Positions 52,889 to 60,974 of a DNA stretch of 64,000 nucleotides are shown in pieces. The stretch comes from Ruminococcus sp. XPD3002 (GTDB lineage: Bacteria; Bacillota; Clostridia; Oscillospirales; Ruminococcaceae). The notes below the pieces were generated by a model. The model was given only the letters and a program-made list of their open reading frames with translations. It ran no database searches and was not told where the DNA came from. The first letter of the stretch is position 1, and each line of letters opens with the position of its first letter. A program made the position numbers and the translations under genes. Location: the NCBI GenBank assembly GCA_900119535.1, contig FPJT01000007.1, positions 62,926-126,925 of the forward strand. The letters run 5' to 3'.

Positions 52889-55456
52889 TCAGTGCGTTCC
52901 GCTGAGGAATTCCCTTATCTCCGCCTCTGCATCGTCCACTCTCTTGCGGAACTCCGCCGCAGAAAGTCTCATTGCACCGTTGCCCAGTATTATCATCTGT
53001 TCAAGGCCGTCGGAAGTTGCAACTCTTACTCTGTGCTTCTTTGAGAGTTCGTGCGTAACTCGCTCGATGTAGCTGTCGGCAGTTTCTGCCTCCTGAGTGA
53101 AAACTATGCTTATACCGCAGTAATTCTCCACCTCACGGTGTCTGCCCTTTACACGGTAAGCATCGAATACGAGTATCAGCTCGCAGCCTGCATAGCCTCT
53201 GTAATTGCACATCCTGTTTATCAGCTCGGAACGTGCCGCATCGAGATTATCCTCGGCGATACGGCTGAGATCATCCCACGCATAGATTATATTATAGCCG
53301 TCCACAAGCAGATAATCGGGGCCTTCATAATCGGGCAGCGTGGACTTCTTACTGTAGTCCGTCTTTTCCTTGAATGTCTTGAACGAGCGTCTCGGATCGC
53401 GATCTATTTTACCGTAGGTACGCTCGAATATCTCCATAAGCTCCTTATCTGATACAGCCGCCGCTACGAATCTCTCAGCACGAAGGCGCTTTTGCGGAGC
53501 TTCTTCCTCGGGTTCAGCAGAAAGACACGAGGGCAGATGCATATGGCTTTCTACCTCGTCCCACTTTACAACGAATCCTGCACCATGACTGCAAAAAACC
53601 GAATCTGCACTGTTCTCAACGTCGCTGTCGCAGTCGTAGTCTACTGCGGCGATAACTTCCTCTGCATTGTGGCACTCACGGAAGCCCGAGGTGATACAGC
53701 TGAGGTGTCCCCTGCCCCTTGTATAGCTTATTACCTGTGACTGATAATCGTTCATTTCAGAAACGGGAGCGCTTCCTGTTATCACGGACATATCTCCCAT
53801 TGTTTCGGGCGTATCGAACTCCGCGGACATATGCTGAAGATCAGCTATAGCTCTGCCTACGCACTCCGAGGGCACTTCCAGTTCATAGTCGTAATAGGGT
53901 TCAAGGAGGATGCTTTCAGCCTTGCGGAGACCGTTTCTTACCGCCCTGTAGGTAGCCTGACGGAAATCTCCACCCTCGGTGTGTTTAAGGTGAGCTCTGC
54001 CAGCGGCAAGAGTTATCTTCATATCGGTTATTGGCGAACCCGTAAGGACTCCGATATGAGTCTTTTCTTCAAGGTGAGTGAGGATAAGCCTCTGCCAGTT
54101 GCGGTCCAGGTCATCCTCATGGCAGGTGGTATCGAACTTAAGTCCGCTTCCTCTGGGGAGTGGTTCAAGTATCAGGTGTACCTCGGCATAGTGACGGAGC
54201 GGTTCATAGTGACCTACTCCCTCGGTGATACCCCTGACAGTCTCCTTGTAGGCAACTGTACCCCTGCCGAATGAAACGCTGTAGCCGAAACGTGACTCTA
54301 TCCTCTCGGTCAGCACTTCAAGCTGGACTGCACCCATAAGCTGGAGATGTATCTCTCTCAACTGTTCGTTCCAAAGTACGTGGAGCTGCGGATCTTCGTC
54401 CTCTAAGCGCCTCATATCCTTAAGTGCATCATATGCGTTCTTGCCCTCTGGAAGCATCACCTGATAGGTCATTACAGGTTCAAGGACAGCTCTCTCGGAG
54501 TTCTTAATACTGCCTATCCCCTGACCTGCATACGTGCCGTCAAGTCCCGTCACCGCACATATCATTCCTGCCTCTGCACACTCGGCAGTTGTGAACTTCT
54601 CGCCCGAATAGAAACGAACGGAGCTTACCTTGCAGGTGACTTCTTCGCCATCCTGGTTGATATATGTAATCTCTTCCCTGACATGCAGCTCTCCGCCCAT
54701 CACTTTCATATGAGTCAGACGTACTCCCTTGCTGTCATAGGCTATCTTGTAGACCTTTGCACCGAATTCCTGCTGACGTTCAGGCTCGGAAGTGAATCTG
54801 TCAAGGGCAGTGATGAACTCGTCCACACCGTCCATTTTCAGAGCAGAACCGAAAAAGCACGGGAAGATGCGCCTGTCCGAGACTGCCGAAGCAATATCGC
54901 CGTCCGAGAGACTGCCCTCTGCGAAATACTTCTCCATAAGCTCCTCACAGCAGCCTGCTGCGGACTCGTATATCTCATCATCGGTGAGAGTGAAATCCAC
55001 ACAGCCCTCCGAAAGCTGTCTGCGGAGTCCTTTGAGTACGGCGCTCCTGTCCGCACCTACAAGGTCCATTTTATTCACGAATATGAATACGGGTACTTCA
55101 TATTTCCTCAGAAGTTTCCATAAAGTAGTGGTATGGCTCTGAACTCCGTCCGTACCGCTGATAACGAGTATCGCATAGTCCATCACACGCATTGTACGCT
55201 CGGTCTCGGCGGAAAAATCAACGTGTCCGGGAGTATCGAGCAGTGTTATCTCAGTATCGCCTGATTTAAGCTGAGCCTGACTTGAAAAAATAGTTATTCC
55301 CCTGTCACGCTCTATGGAATCTGTATCAAGGAATGAGTCGCCGTTATCAACTCTGCCTGCTTTGCGGATGCTGCCTGTTTTATAGAGCATGGCCTCTGCA
55401 AGAGTGGTCTTGCCTGAATCGACGTGTGCGGTTATTCCGACTGTTATACGCTTCAA
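52889..55456 (-). CDS. EF-G/TetM-like translational GTPase fused to a Rae1/YacP-type NYN nuclease
   Basis: The start is a TTG at 55456 with GGAGGTGAGGA upstream. The 855-residue protein begins as an EF-G/ribosomal-protection GTPase: AHVDSGKT (10-17), RGITI switch I, DTPGHVDFS, NKMD, and later EF-G domains III-V (about 380-625). After a linker, residues about 712-850 form a YacP/NYN domain with four Asp: D719 in LLVDGYNII, D765 in LVFDAY, D794 in TADSYIE and D816 in ATSDG. In B. subtilis the free YacP homologue Rae1 cleaves mRNA in the ribosomal A site. The fusion would bring an RNase to ribosomes. Tetracycline resistance is unlikely to be its main role. Confidence 0.9.
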   Translation of the reverse strand: MKRITVGITAHVDSGKTTLAEAMLYKTGSIRKAGRVDNGDSFLDTDSIERDRGITIFSSQAQLKSGDTEITLLDTPGHVDFSAETERTMRVMDYAILVISGTDGVQSHTTTLWKLLRKYEVPVFIFVNKMDLVGADRSAVLKGLRRQLSEGCVDFTLTDDEIYESAAGCCEELMEKYFAEGSLSDGDIASAVSDRRIFPCFFGSALKMDGVDEFITALDRFTSEPERQQEFGAKVYKIAYDSKGVRLTHMKVMGGELHVREEITYINQDGEEVTCKVSSVRFYSGEKFTTAECAEAGMICAVTGLDGTYAGQGIGSIKNSERAVLEPVMTYQVMLPEGKNAYDALKDMRRLEDEDPQLHVLWNEQLREIHLQLMGAVQLEVLTERIESRFGYSVSFGRGTVAYKETVRGITEGVGHYEPLRHYAEVHLILEPLPRGSGLKFDTTCHEDDLDRNWQRLILTHLEEKTHIGVLTGSPITDMKITLAAGRAHLKHTEGGDFRQATYRAVRNGLRKAESILLEPYYDYELEVPSECVGRAIADLQHMSAEFDTPETMGDMSVITGSAPVSEMNDYQSQVISYTRGRGHLSCITSGFRECHNAEEVIAAVDYDCDSDVENSADSVFCSHGAGFVVKWDEVESHMHLPSCLSAEPEEEAPQKRLRAERFVAAAVSDKELMEIFERTYGKIDRDPRRSFKTFKEKTDYSKKSTLPDYEGPDYLLVDGYNIIYAWDDLSRIAEDNLDAARSELINRMCNYRGYAGCELILVFDAYRVKGRHREVENYCGISIVFTQEAETADSYIERVTHELSKKHRVRVATSDGLEQMIILGNGAMRLSAAEFRKRVDDAEAEIREFLSGTH

Positions 55457-55468
55457 ATCCTCACCTCC

Positions 55469-56008
55469 TCACTTCTTTTTCATGAATTTCGGACGCATCC
55501 TGTGTCTGTAAATGATACAGATGCGGTCCAGAAGATAATCATACATCACGAATATGAAATTGCATACTATCAGTGCCGCTATCCAGCCGTATCTGCCGAT
55601 GCCGTTTATACTTTCAAGCATCTGTTCTATGCCGAAAAGGTACACTGTAGTATAGAAAAATGCGGCAAAGCCTGCATTGAAAACTATGAGCTTTACCGCA
55701 AACCTCAGCGGACTGAATCTGATGCGCTGAAGGAAATAACGTATTATCGGATAGTGTCCGAATATCATGACGAAGAGCAGTGCAGCTTCCTTATCTGCGG
55801 TTATGAACATGGAGAGTATTCCTGTGGATATATAGGTAAGCAGTGCCCATTTTGTACTTACCTCCTCTGCGATTATCATAAGGAACACACCTGCTATCAT
55901 CGGAAGCAGTATGTAGAGCGCAGGCATTATGCCTGCAAGAAACATAGTTACAAGGCAGAGCGCCGAAACTATTCCGCCAAGCGCTACTCTATAGCTTATA
56001 TCCTTCAT
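55469..56008 (-). CDS. Hypothetical membrane protein (about five helices)
   Basis: The 179-residue protein has about five membrane helices, starting VALGGIVSALCLVTMFLAGIMPALY, and a basic C-terminal tail (RPKFMKKK). The overall pattern is a little like small S-component-type membrane proteins, but no family signature is clear. It overlaps the SDR gene by four bases and precedes the GTPase-NYN gene by 12 bases, so it is part of the same transcript. Function unknown. Confidence 0.65.
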   Translation of the reverse strand: MKDISYRVALGGIVSALCLVTMFLAGIMPALYILLPMIAGVFLMIIAEEVSTKWALLTYISTGILSMFITADKEAALLFVMIFGHYPIIRYFLQRIRFSPLRFAVKLIVFNAGFAAFFYTTVYLFGIEQMLESINGIGRYGWIAALIVCNFIFVMYDYLLDRICIIYRHRMRPKFMKKK

Positions 56009-56778
56009 CTGTGCTTTTTATCCTCCGCGACTTTCTTGCTGTGCTGGATGTTATAAGTCACGGCAGATATCAGCTTCTCGGGAGCGAAATTTGATGCAAT
56101 AACACCTGCATGCACCATAAGTCCGGGAATGGCGATGAGCTTTCCGCGGAAGGCTTTATTCAGTGCAAATTCTGCGGCGTACTGCGGAGATATCGGCTTG
56201 ACGCTGAACGAAACTCCTGCACGGTCATTGAAATGGGTATCAACAGGTCCGGGACAGAGTACGGTTATGGAAACATTGGACTTATCCCTGCGGAGCTCCT
56301 CGGCTATAGCAAGAGATAGTCTTACCACGTAATTTTTTGAAGCATAGTAGGATGAGAGAAGAGGTCCCGTCATGAAGCCTGCACTGGATGCCACATTCAG
56401 TATGATACCGCTGTCCTTTGCCTTGAAATCGCGCAGAAACAGCTTTGTAAGTATATGAAGGGCATTTATATTCACGCTGAGCATATTCAGCTCGTCATCA
56501 AGGTCGGTCTCGTCGAACTTTCCGAAGAGTCCGTAACCTGCATTATTAACAAGCATATCTATATCCTTGCCGCGGCAGAAGTCATATACCTTCATTACCT
56601 CGTCACGGTCTGCAAGATCAGCGGCAACTATCTCGGTATCCTCGCCGAAACGCTTCTTCAGCTTCTTCAGCTCTTCGGTGTTGCGTCCCGTGAGTATCAG
56701 GTCCCAGCCTCTGCGGTGGAGGTTGAAGGCAATGCTTCTTCCTATGCCCGATGTTGCTCCTGTAACAAGTGCTTTCAT
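56005..56778 (-). CDS. Short-chain dehydrogenase/reductase
   Basis: The 257-residue SDR has the cofactor loop TGATSGIGR, NNAGYG, catalytic Ser in NVASSAGF and YxxxK in YYASKNYVV, and PGPVDT. It fits the DltE/YqjQ-like group of NADP-dependent reductases with a C-terminal amphipathic segment. It starts 2 bases after the DHHW gene and overlaps the next gene, so it is tightly embedded in the operon. The substrate is unknown. Confidence 0.92.
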   Translation of the reverse strand: MKALVTGATSGIGRSIAFNLHRRGWDLILTGRNTEELKKLKKRFGEDTEIVAADLADRDEVMKVYDFCRGKDIDMLVNNAGYGLFGKFDETDLDDELNMLSVNINALHILTKLFLRDFKAKDSGIILNVASSAGFMTGPLLSSYYASKNYVVRLSLAIAEELRRDKSNVSITVLCPGPVDTHFNDRAGVSFSVKPISPQYAAEFALNKAFRGKLIAIPGLMVHAGVIASNFAPEKLISAVTYNIQHSKKVAEDKKHR

Positions 56779-56780
56779 TT

Positions 56781-57920
56781 TTATTCCTCCTCTTCTTCAA
56801 GCGGACTGAGCATATCCTCATCGCCAAGGCTGTCCGCACCTATCAGTATCAGTGTCTGTTCATAATCATCCGCATTTACATATTCTTCAAGCTTTCCCGT
56901 CATCTTCTTCGGACATACCACGCCTATCTCGCTGTAGTGCTGTATAAGGAACGGTACAAAATTCCTGCCCATATCATCCGTTATCACAAGAAGCTTCCTG
57001 TCGTTGTTGAGCGATGTGCGTATCCGCATGAAGGGACACGTTCCGCAGGTATATATATCATACTTATCACCCGAATCAAGTGCGGAAAGATCGTAAAGCT
57101 GTGCAGATTTACTGTCTCCGTTGTTGTAATAGCAGGTGCAGCTCTCTGCTTCTGCACCGTCGCTGTATTCGTAGATATCAAGCATGTCCTTGTTGGACTT
57201 CATATACTGCGTTCTGTTGTAAAGGTTGCCGCAGTAGTCATCGGATACATGGCGGACGGTGTACTTGCTGTAAGGGGACGGCAGGAATCCGAGCTTCTGG
57301 ATCACCGTCTTATAAACACAGTATGCCCCGTAACCTGTCCATTTAGTATCACTTCTTAAGAAAATATAATCGTCCGTCTGCATTTTCAGGATGCTGTAAG
57401 CGTCTATCTTTCTTATGCTTCTGTCAAATTCGGCATAGAATCTGTCTATCTGCTGTTTTTCGGTATTATAGGAAAGATAAGCAGGAAGCATCGAGCTGTA
57501 GACTCCCGACGAAGTAGGAACTGCTGCAAGATAGACTGCGCCGCTGTAATTTCCTGCAAATCTCTTTATCCTTTCCGCATTCAGTTGAGACTTTCCCCTT
57601 TCGGACACCTTGGCATCGATAAGCCTTGTATTTCCGATATAAACGCCGTTGACTACCCTTTCGCACATTCCCGATGCAAGCTTTGCATCGGAAGATACAA
57701 AAAAGTGACGGAATGCAAAGTGGTCCGTAAAGCAGCTGCTCAGTCCGCTGAAATAGCTCCCGTCAGCAAGGGCGGACCATGAAAGCTGCGGTATACCCTG
57801 AAGCATCCTGTTTTCGTTTTCGGAGTAGGTTTTCTTTGGTACGGTAACTGTAAGCAGTCCGAGCGTTCCTGTTACTGCGATAGCTGCAACAGCTGTTATC
57901 TTTTTTATCAGCCTTGTCAT
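56781..57920 (-). CDS. DHHW/AlgX-J-like secreted protein with altered catalytic residues
   Basis: The 379-residue protein has an N-terminal membrane anchor (about 5-27) and the DHHW-family opening SENENRMLQGIPQ and FTDHFAFRHFF. In active SGNH relatives (AlgX/AlgJ) a Ser in a GDS/DSY motif and a DxHW motif form the active site. Here these read TDDMG (Asp316 in place of Ser) and DTKW (Lys193 in place of His). It pairs with the MBOAT gene (10 bases upstream), the usual arrangement for O-acylation of a surface polymer, but its own catalysis is doubtful. Confidence 0.8.
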   Translation of the reverse strand: MTRLIKKITAVAAIAVTGTLGLLTVTVPKKTYSENENRMLQGIPQLSWSALADGSYFSGLSSCFTDHFAFRHFFVSSDAKLASGMCERVVNGVYIGNTRLIDAKVSERGKSQLNAERIKRFAGNYSGAVYLAAVPTSSGVYSSMLPAYLSYNTEKQQIDRFYAEFDRSIRKIDAYSILKMQTDDYIFLRSDTKWTGYGAYCVYKTVIQKLGFLPSPYSKYTVRHVSDDYCGNLYNRTQYMKSNKDMLDIYEYSDGAEAESCTCYYNNGDSKSAQLYDLSALDSGDKYDIYTCGTCPFMRIRTSLNNDRKLLVITDDMGRNFVPFLIQHYSEIGVVCPKKMTGKLEEYVNADDYEQTLILIGADSLGDEDMLSPLEEEEE

Positions 57921-57930
57921 ACTCTGCCTC

Positions 57931-59310
57931 CTATAACGTTACAGGTGAAAGCGAAGAAGCTCCGCCGTAAGCGATAAATGCAGTACATACAAGCAGCAGA
58001 ACGATAACGATAGCGGGAGTTGCTGCCGACAGTACGGAATTCACCTTGTGCTTGCGCGAACGAAGGAGCATATTGCGGAAAAGGTCCGTTGAGGCATAAA
58101 CAGATACAAGAAGTATGATTATATACGACCTCAGAAGATATACCGTAAGCGAATCCGCAAGCATACGGTTTCCGCCGACCATTGCACCAAGATAGCGTAT
58201 GGAAGCGGACAGATTATCCCCTGCAAGGAATACTGATGAAACGGTCAGGAACACGAATGTCACTATGATACCTGTTGCATTGAGCATTTTAAGCTTTGCA
58301 AACTTTCGTTCAACTACTATGCCGATGCCTAAAAGGAGTCCCCATATAAGTCCGCCTGCCCTGAATGTGTACCAGAATCCGAAGAATCCCCATGTTGCAA
58401 TGAATATCAGCTTCTTTATCCAGCGTACACTGCTCTGAGCCGAGAGCGGCGAGGAGATATACCTTCTGAACCAGCGGACAGCCTGCATATGCCATCTTGA
58501 TGCGAAGTACCTGAGTTTACTGACAAACAGCGGATAGTTGAAGCAACGGGGGAAATGCATACCAAAGCACCTTCCGAGACCGATGCCCATATCCGTAAGT
58601 CCCGAAACGGTAAAATAAAGACACAGCACATAGGCTATCATGCCGAGCCACGCATTTACTGCCGCAAGCTCTCCCGATTTCACATTCCGTACAGCTGAAT
58701 ACAGCATGAAGAGATTATCGGCTGCAAGGACCTTCTTTGCAAGTCCTTTAACGAAAATGGTCATACCCGTACCTGTTTCCGCAAGACTGCATTTCCTGCG
58801 GCTGAGTATCTTCACAAAGCTGTCATAACGCAGAACAGGTCCCATTATGATACGAGGGAACATGAGCATGTAAAGTCCGAACCTTACAGGATCGCTCTCC
58901 GCACGTATACGGTCGCTGTATATATCTATGAGGTAACCGACGGCGGACAAAGTGAACAGGGATATACCTACAGGCAGAACTCCCTCGGGCAGTCCGATCT
59001 TTTCTCTTAGTTCCGCAAGATCTGCCGCTCTGAACACGAAAAGCATCGCTATATTTGCGGTAATACCTGTTAAAAGGGGCAGAGTTCCGCTTTTTTTCCT
59101 GACTCTGTGCGTATCGATGATGTGTCCCACAAGAAAATTGAAAGCCGTATCCAACACAGTAAATGCAAGGCATTTAAGTCCGCAGAATCCGCAGAATATG
59201 AGACTAAGTCCCAGAAGTACTGCATTGCGGTATTTCTCCCTTGCAGCGTGGTATATCAGCAGGGACAAGGGCAGGAACCCATATATGAAAATAAGACTGC
59301 TATAGGTCAT
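57931..59310 (-). CDS. MBOAT-family (AlgI/DltB-like) protein with altered catalytic His
   Basis: The 459-residue membrane protein matches MBOAT O-acyltransferases: FPRIIMGPVLRYDSF, FVKGLAKKVLAADNL and SRWHMQAVRWFRRY with His274. The second, catalytic His of the WHG motif is replaced: GFWYTFRAGG has Tyr314. Normal family members move an acyl group across the membrane to a polymer or partner protein. It overlaps the rnmV-like gene by 11 bases and is followed by the DHHW partner. Confidence 0.85.
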   Translation of the reverse strand: MTYSSLIFIYGFLPLSLLIYHAAREKYRNAVLLGLSLIFCGFCGLKCLAFTVLDTAFNFLVGHIIDTHRVRKKSGTLPLLTGITANIAMLFVFRAADLAELREKIGLPEGVLPVGISLFTLSAVGYLIDIYSDRIRAESDPVRFGLYMLMFPRIIMGPVLRYDSFVKILSRRKCSLAETGTGMTIFVKGLAKKVLAADNLFMLYSAVRNVKSGELAAVNAWLGMIAYVLCLYFTVSGLTDMGIGLGRCFGMHFPRCFNYPLFVSKLRYFASRWHMQAVRWFRRYISSPLSAQSSVRWIKKLIFIATWGFFGFWYTFRAGGLIWGLLLGIGIVVERKFAKLKMLNATGIIVTFVFLTVSSVFLAGDNLSASIRYLGAMVGGNRMLADSLTVYLLRSYIIILLVSVYASTDLFRNMLLRSRKHKVNSVLSAATPAIVIVLLLVCTAFIAYGGASSLSPVTL

Positions 59311-59899
59311 TTTCTGCTCCTTCCAGTTTTTTCATATGCTCCGAAAGCTCTTCCGCAGTCATCATTGTGTTGAGCACTTCCATAAGCGCCGATGCGGACA
59401 TAAGTGAAGGAAGTCCGAGACTGCTCTGAAGGCGCTTTCTCAGCTCCGAGCTGTTCTTTCCTCCGCTGAGTCCCAGCTCATAGAGTACCGCAGTAGTGAT
59501 ATCGGGAGCAGAAGTACGCTCCTCTGAGGTCACTCCCGCTTTCCTGAAGGCTTCGAGTATCAGCTTCTTGTCTATTCCTTCAACTCCGAGCTTTCCCTCT
59601 GCCGAAGGCTTCTCCTTGCGCTTTTCCTTGCCGAAAACATCTGGGATGAATACATTCCTTACGTTGCCGTTTGGTACAGCACCCTTTATATATCCGCGGA
59701 TCTTGCGACCTGCACTGTCCGAATCAGTAAGTATGAGTATACCCGTTTTTTCGGCGTAGTATCTTATAAGTTCCAGCTTTTCGCTGTCCTTGAATATACC
59801 GAATCCGTTGGTAACTATGATAACTGCGTCAACTATGGACGACAGCTTTATCTTATCGTATTTTCCTTCTACTATTATTGCTTCTTTTATGCTTATCAT
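59300..59899 (-). CDS. Toprim-domain protein, ribonuclease M5-like
   Basis: The 199-residue protein has a Toprim domain with the conserved Glu in AIIVEGKYDK and DxD in LTDSDSAGRKIRGYI, as in RnmV (5S rRNA maturation). The C-terminal DUF4093-like region (GVEGIDKKLILEAFR) supports this. GCGGAGGT precedes the start. It follows holA by 10 bases. RNase M5 activity is inferred from the family. Confidence 0.85.
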   Translation of the reverse strand: MISIKEAIIVEGKYDKIKLSSIVDAVIIVTNGFGIFKDSEKLELIRYYAEKTGILILTDSDSAGRKIRGYIKGAVPNGNVRNVFIPDVFGKEKRKEKPSAEGKLGVEGIDKKLILEAFRKAGVTSEERTSAPDITTAVLYELGLSGGKNSSELRKRLQSSLGLPSLMSASALMEVLNTMMTAEELSEHMKKLEGAENDL

Positions 59900-59909
59900 A
59901 GTACCTCCG

Positions 59910-60974
59910 CTAATTGTTTGTCATGAACATCATTGTCACTGCCTGTTCGAGGGCAGTTCTCGGATCGGCAGATGTGGAATTCAGCTTTACCGCGGTATCA
60001 CGGAGTATGGCAACGCATTTCCTCAGCTTCCTTACGCTCATTCGGCTGCTGTCACGGAAAGCGTTCTTTACCATGAAGTCCCATTTATAGCTGAAATCCG
60101 CAGTCATTTCATTGACACCTCTGCCTGACTGTCTTGCACAAGCCGCACGATACATATCTATAAATGTACCTGTTACTGCTCCCAGAACCTCTCCCCTGTT
60201 CTTATTGTCTATATTCAGTTCGTCTATAGCTTCATAAGCTGCTCTGCGGTTCATCGAAGCGACAGCGGAAGCAAGCTTGTATACCGTCATATCGCTCTGT
60301 ACGTGAACAAGCTCACGGAGCATATCCGCAGTTATCTCACGTCCGTTTGCATAAGCGCACAGCTTGTCTATCTCATTGTCGATGGCAAGAGTATCGGAAA
60401 GGCACATCTCAGCAAGTCCTCTTGCATTATCAAGGGATATCATTCCTCCCCTTGCCGAGACCTTTGCCGCAATATCCTTTGCAAGCTCATCGGGAGTCTT
60501 TGCACCGAACTCGCAGACAATGCCGTTCTTTTCGATAAAGTCCGCAAGCTTCTTGTTCTTGTCTGCTATCTTGCCCTTCTTTACCTTTACCTCGAAGCCT
60601 GTGACGTTGAATACAACTACCGTCTGAGGAGGAACTTCCTTAAGCACCTCGATGAGCTTCTTGTTCAGGTCGTCGGCAGTATATCCGCGCATATCCTCAC
60701 GGGGCTTCTCGCAGTTATAGTCATTTACGAGTATGCAGTTATACTCCGACATCATCGGCATCATCTGGACTGTGTCATACAGCTCGTTGAAGTCGATCTT
60801 CTTGCCGTTCATGCGTGTAAGGGCAAATTCCTCGTTATCGCCTACAGCAGCCTTTATTATCTGCTTTGTAAGGCGTTCTACCCTTACAACGTCCGCACCG
60901 AATATATAGTAAAGATTCCGAATTTCGCCTTTTTTAAGCTGTGAAGCTATTGTACGTGCATCTGTATAAGCCAT
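59910..60974 (-). CDS. holA: DNA polymerase III subunit delta
   Basis: The delta subunit opens the beta clamp as part of the clamp loader. The 354-residue protein has the HolA pattern: NLYYIFGADVVRVERLTKQI, MPMMSEYNCILVND and a helical C terminus (LEQAVTMMFM). Its ATG directly follows the comEC stop (TGAATG), the usual comEC-holA order in Firmicutes. Confidence 0.92.
   Translation of the reverse strand: MAYTDARTIASQLKKGEIRNLYYIFGADVVRVERLTKQIIKAAVGDNEEFALTRMNGKKIDFNELYDTVQMMPMMSEYNCILVNDYNCEKPREDMRGYTADDLNKKLIEVLKEVPPQTVVVFNVTGFEVKVKKGKIADKNKKLADFIEKNGIVCEFGAKTPDELAKDIAAKVSARGGMISLDNARGLAEMCLSDTLAIDNEIDKLCAYANGREITADMLRELVHVQSDMTVYKLASAVASMNRRAAYEAIDELNIDNKNRGEVLGAVTGTFIDMYRAACARQSGRGVNEMTADFSYKWDFMVKNAFRDSSRMSVRKLRKCVAILRDTAVKLNSTSADPRTALEQAVTMMFMTNN

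Noticed and set aside
52889..55456. Tetracycline resistance gene of tet(M)/tet(W) type
   Set aside because: The GTPase domains resemble ribosomal protection proteins, but the chain is much longer, carries a NYN nuclease and lies in a housekeeping operon.
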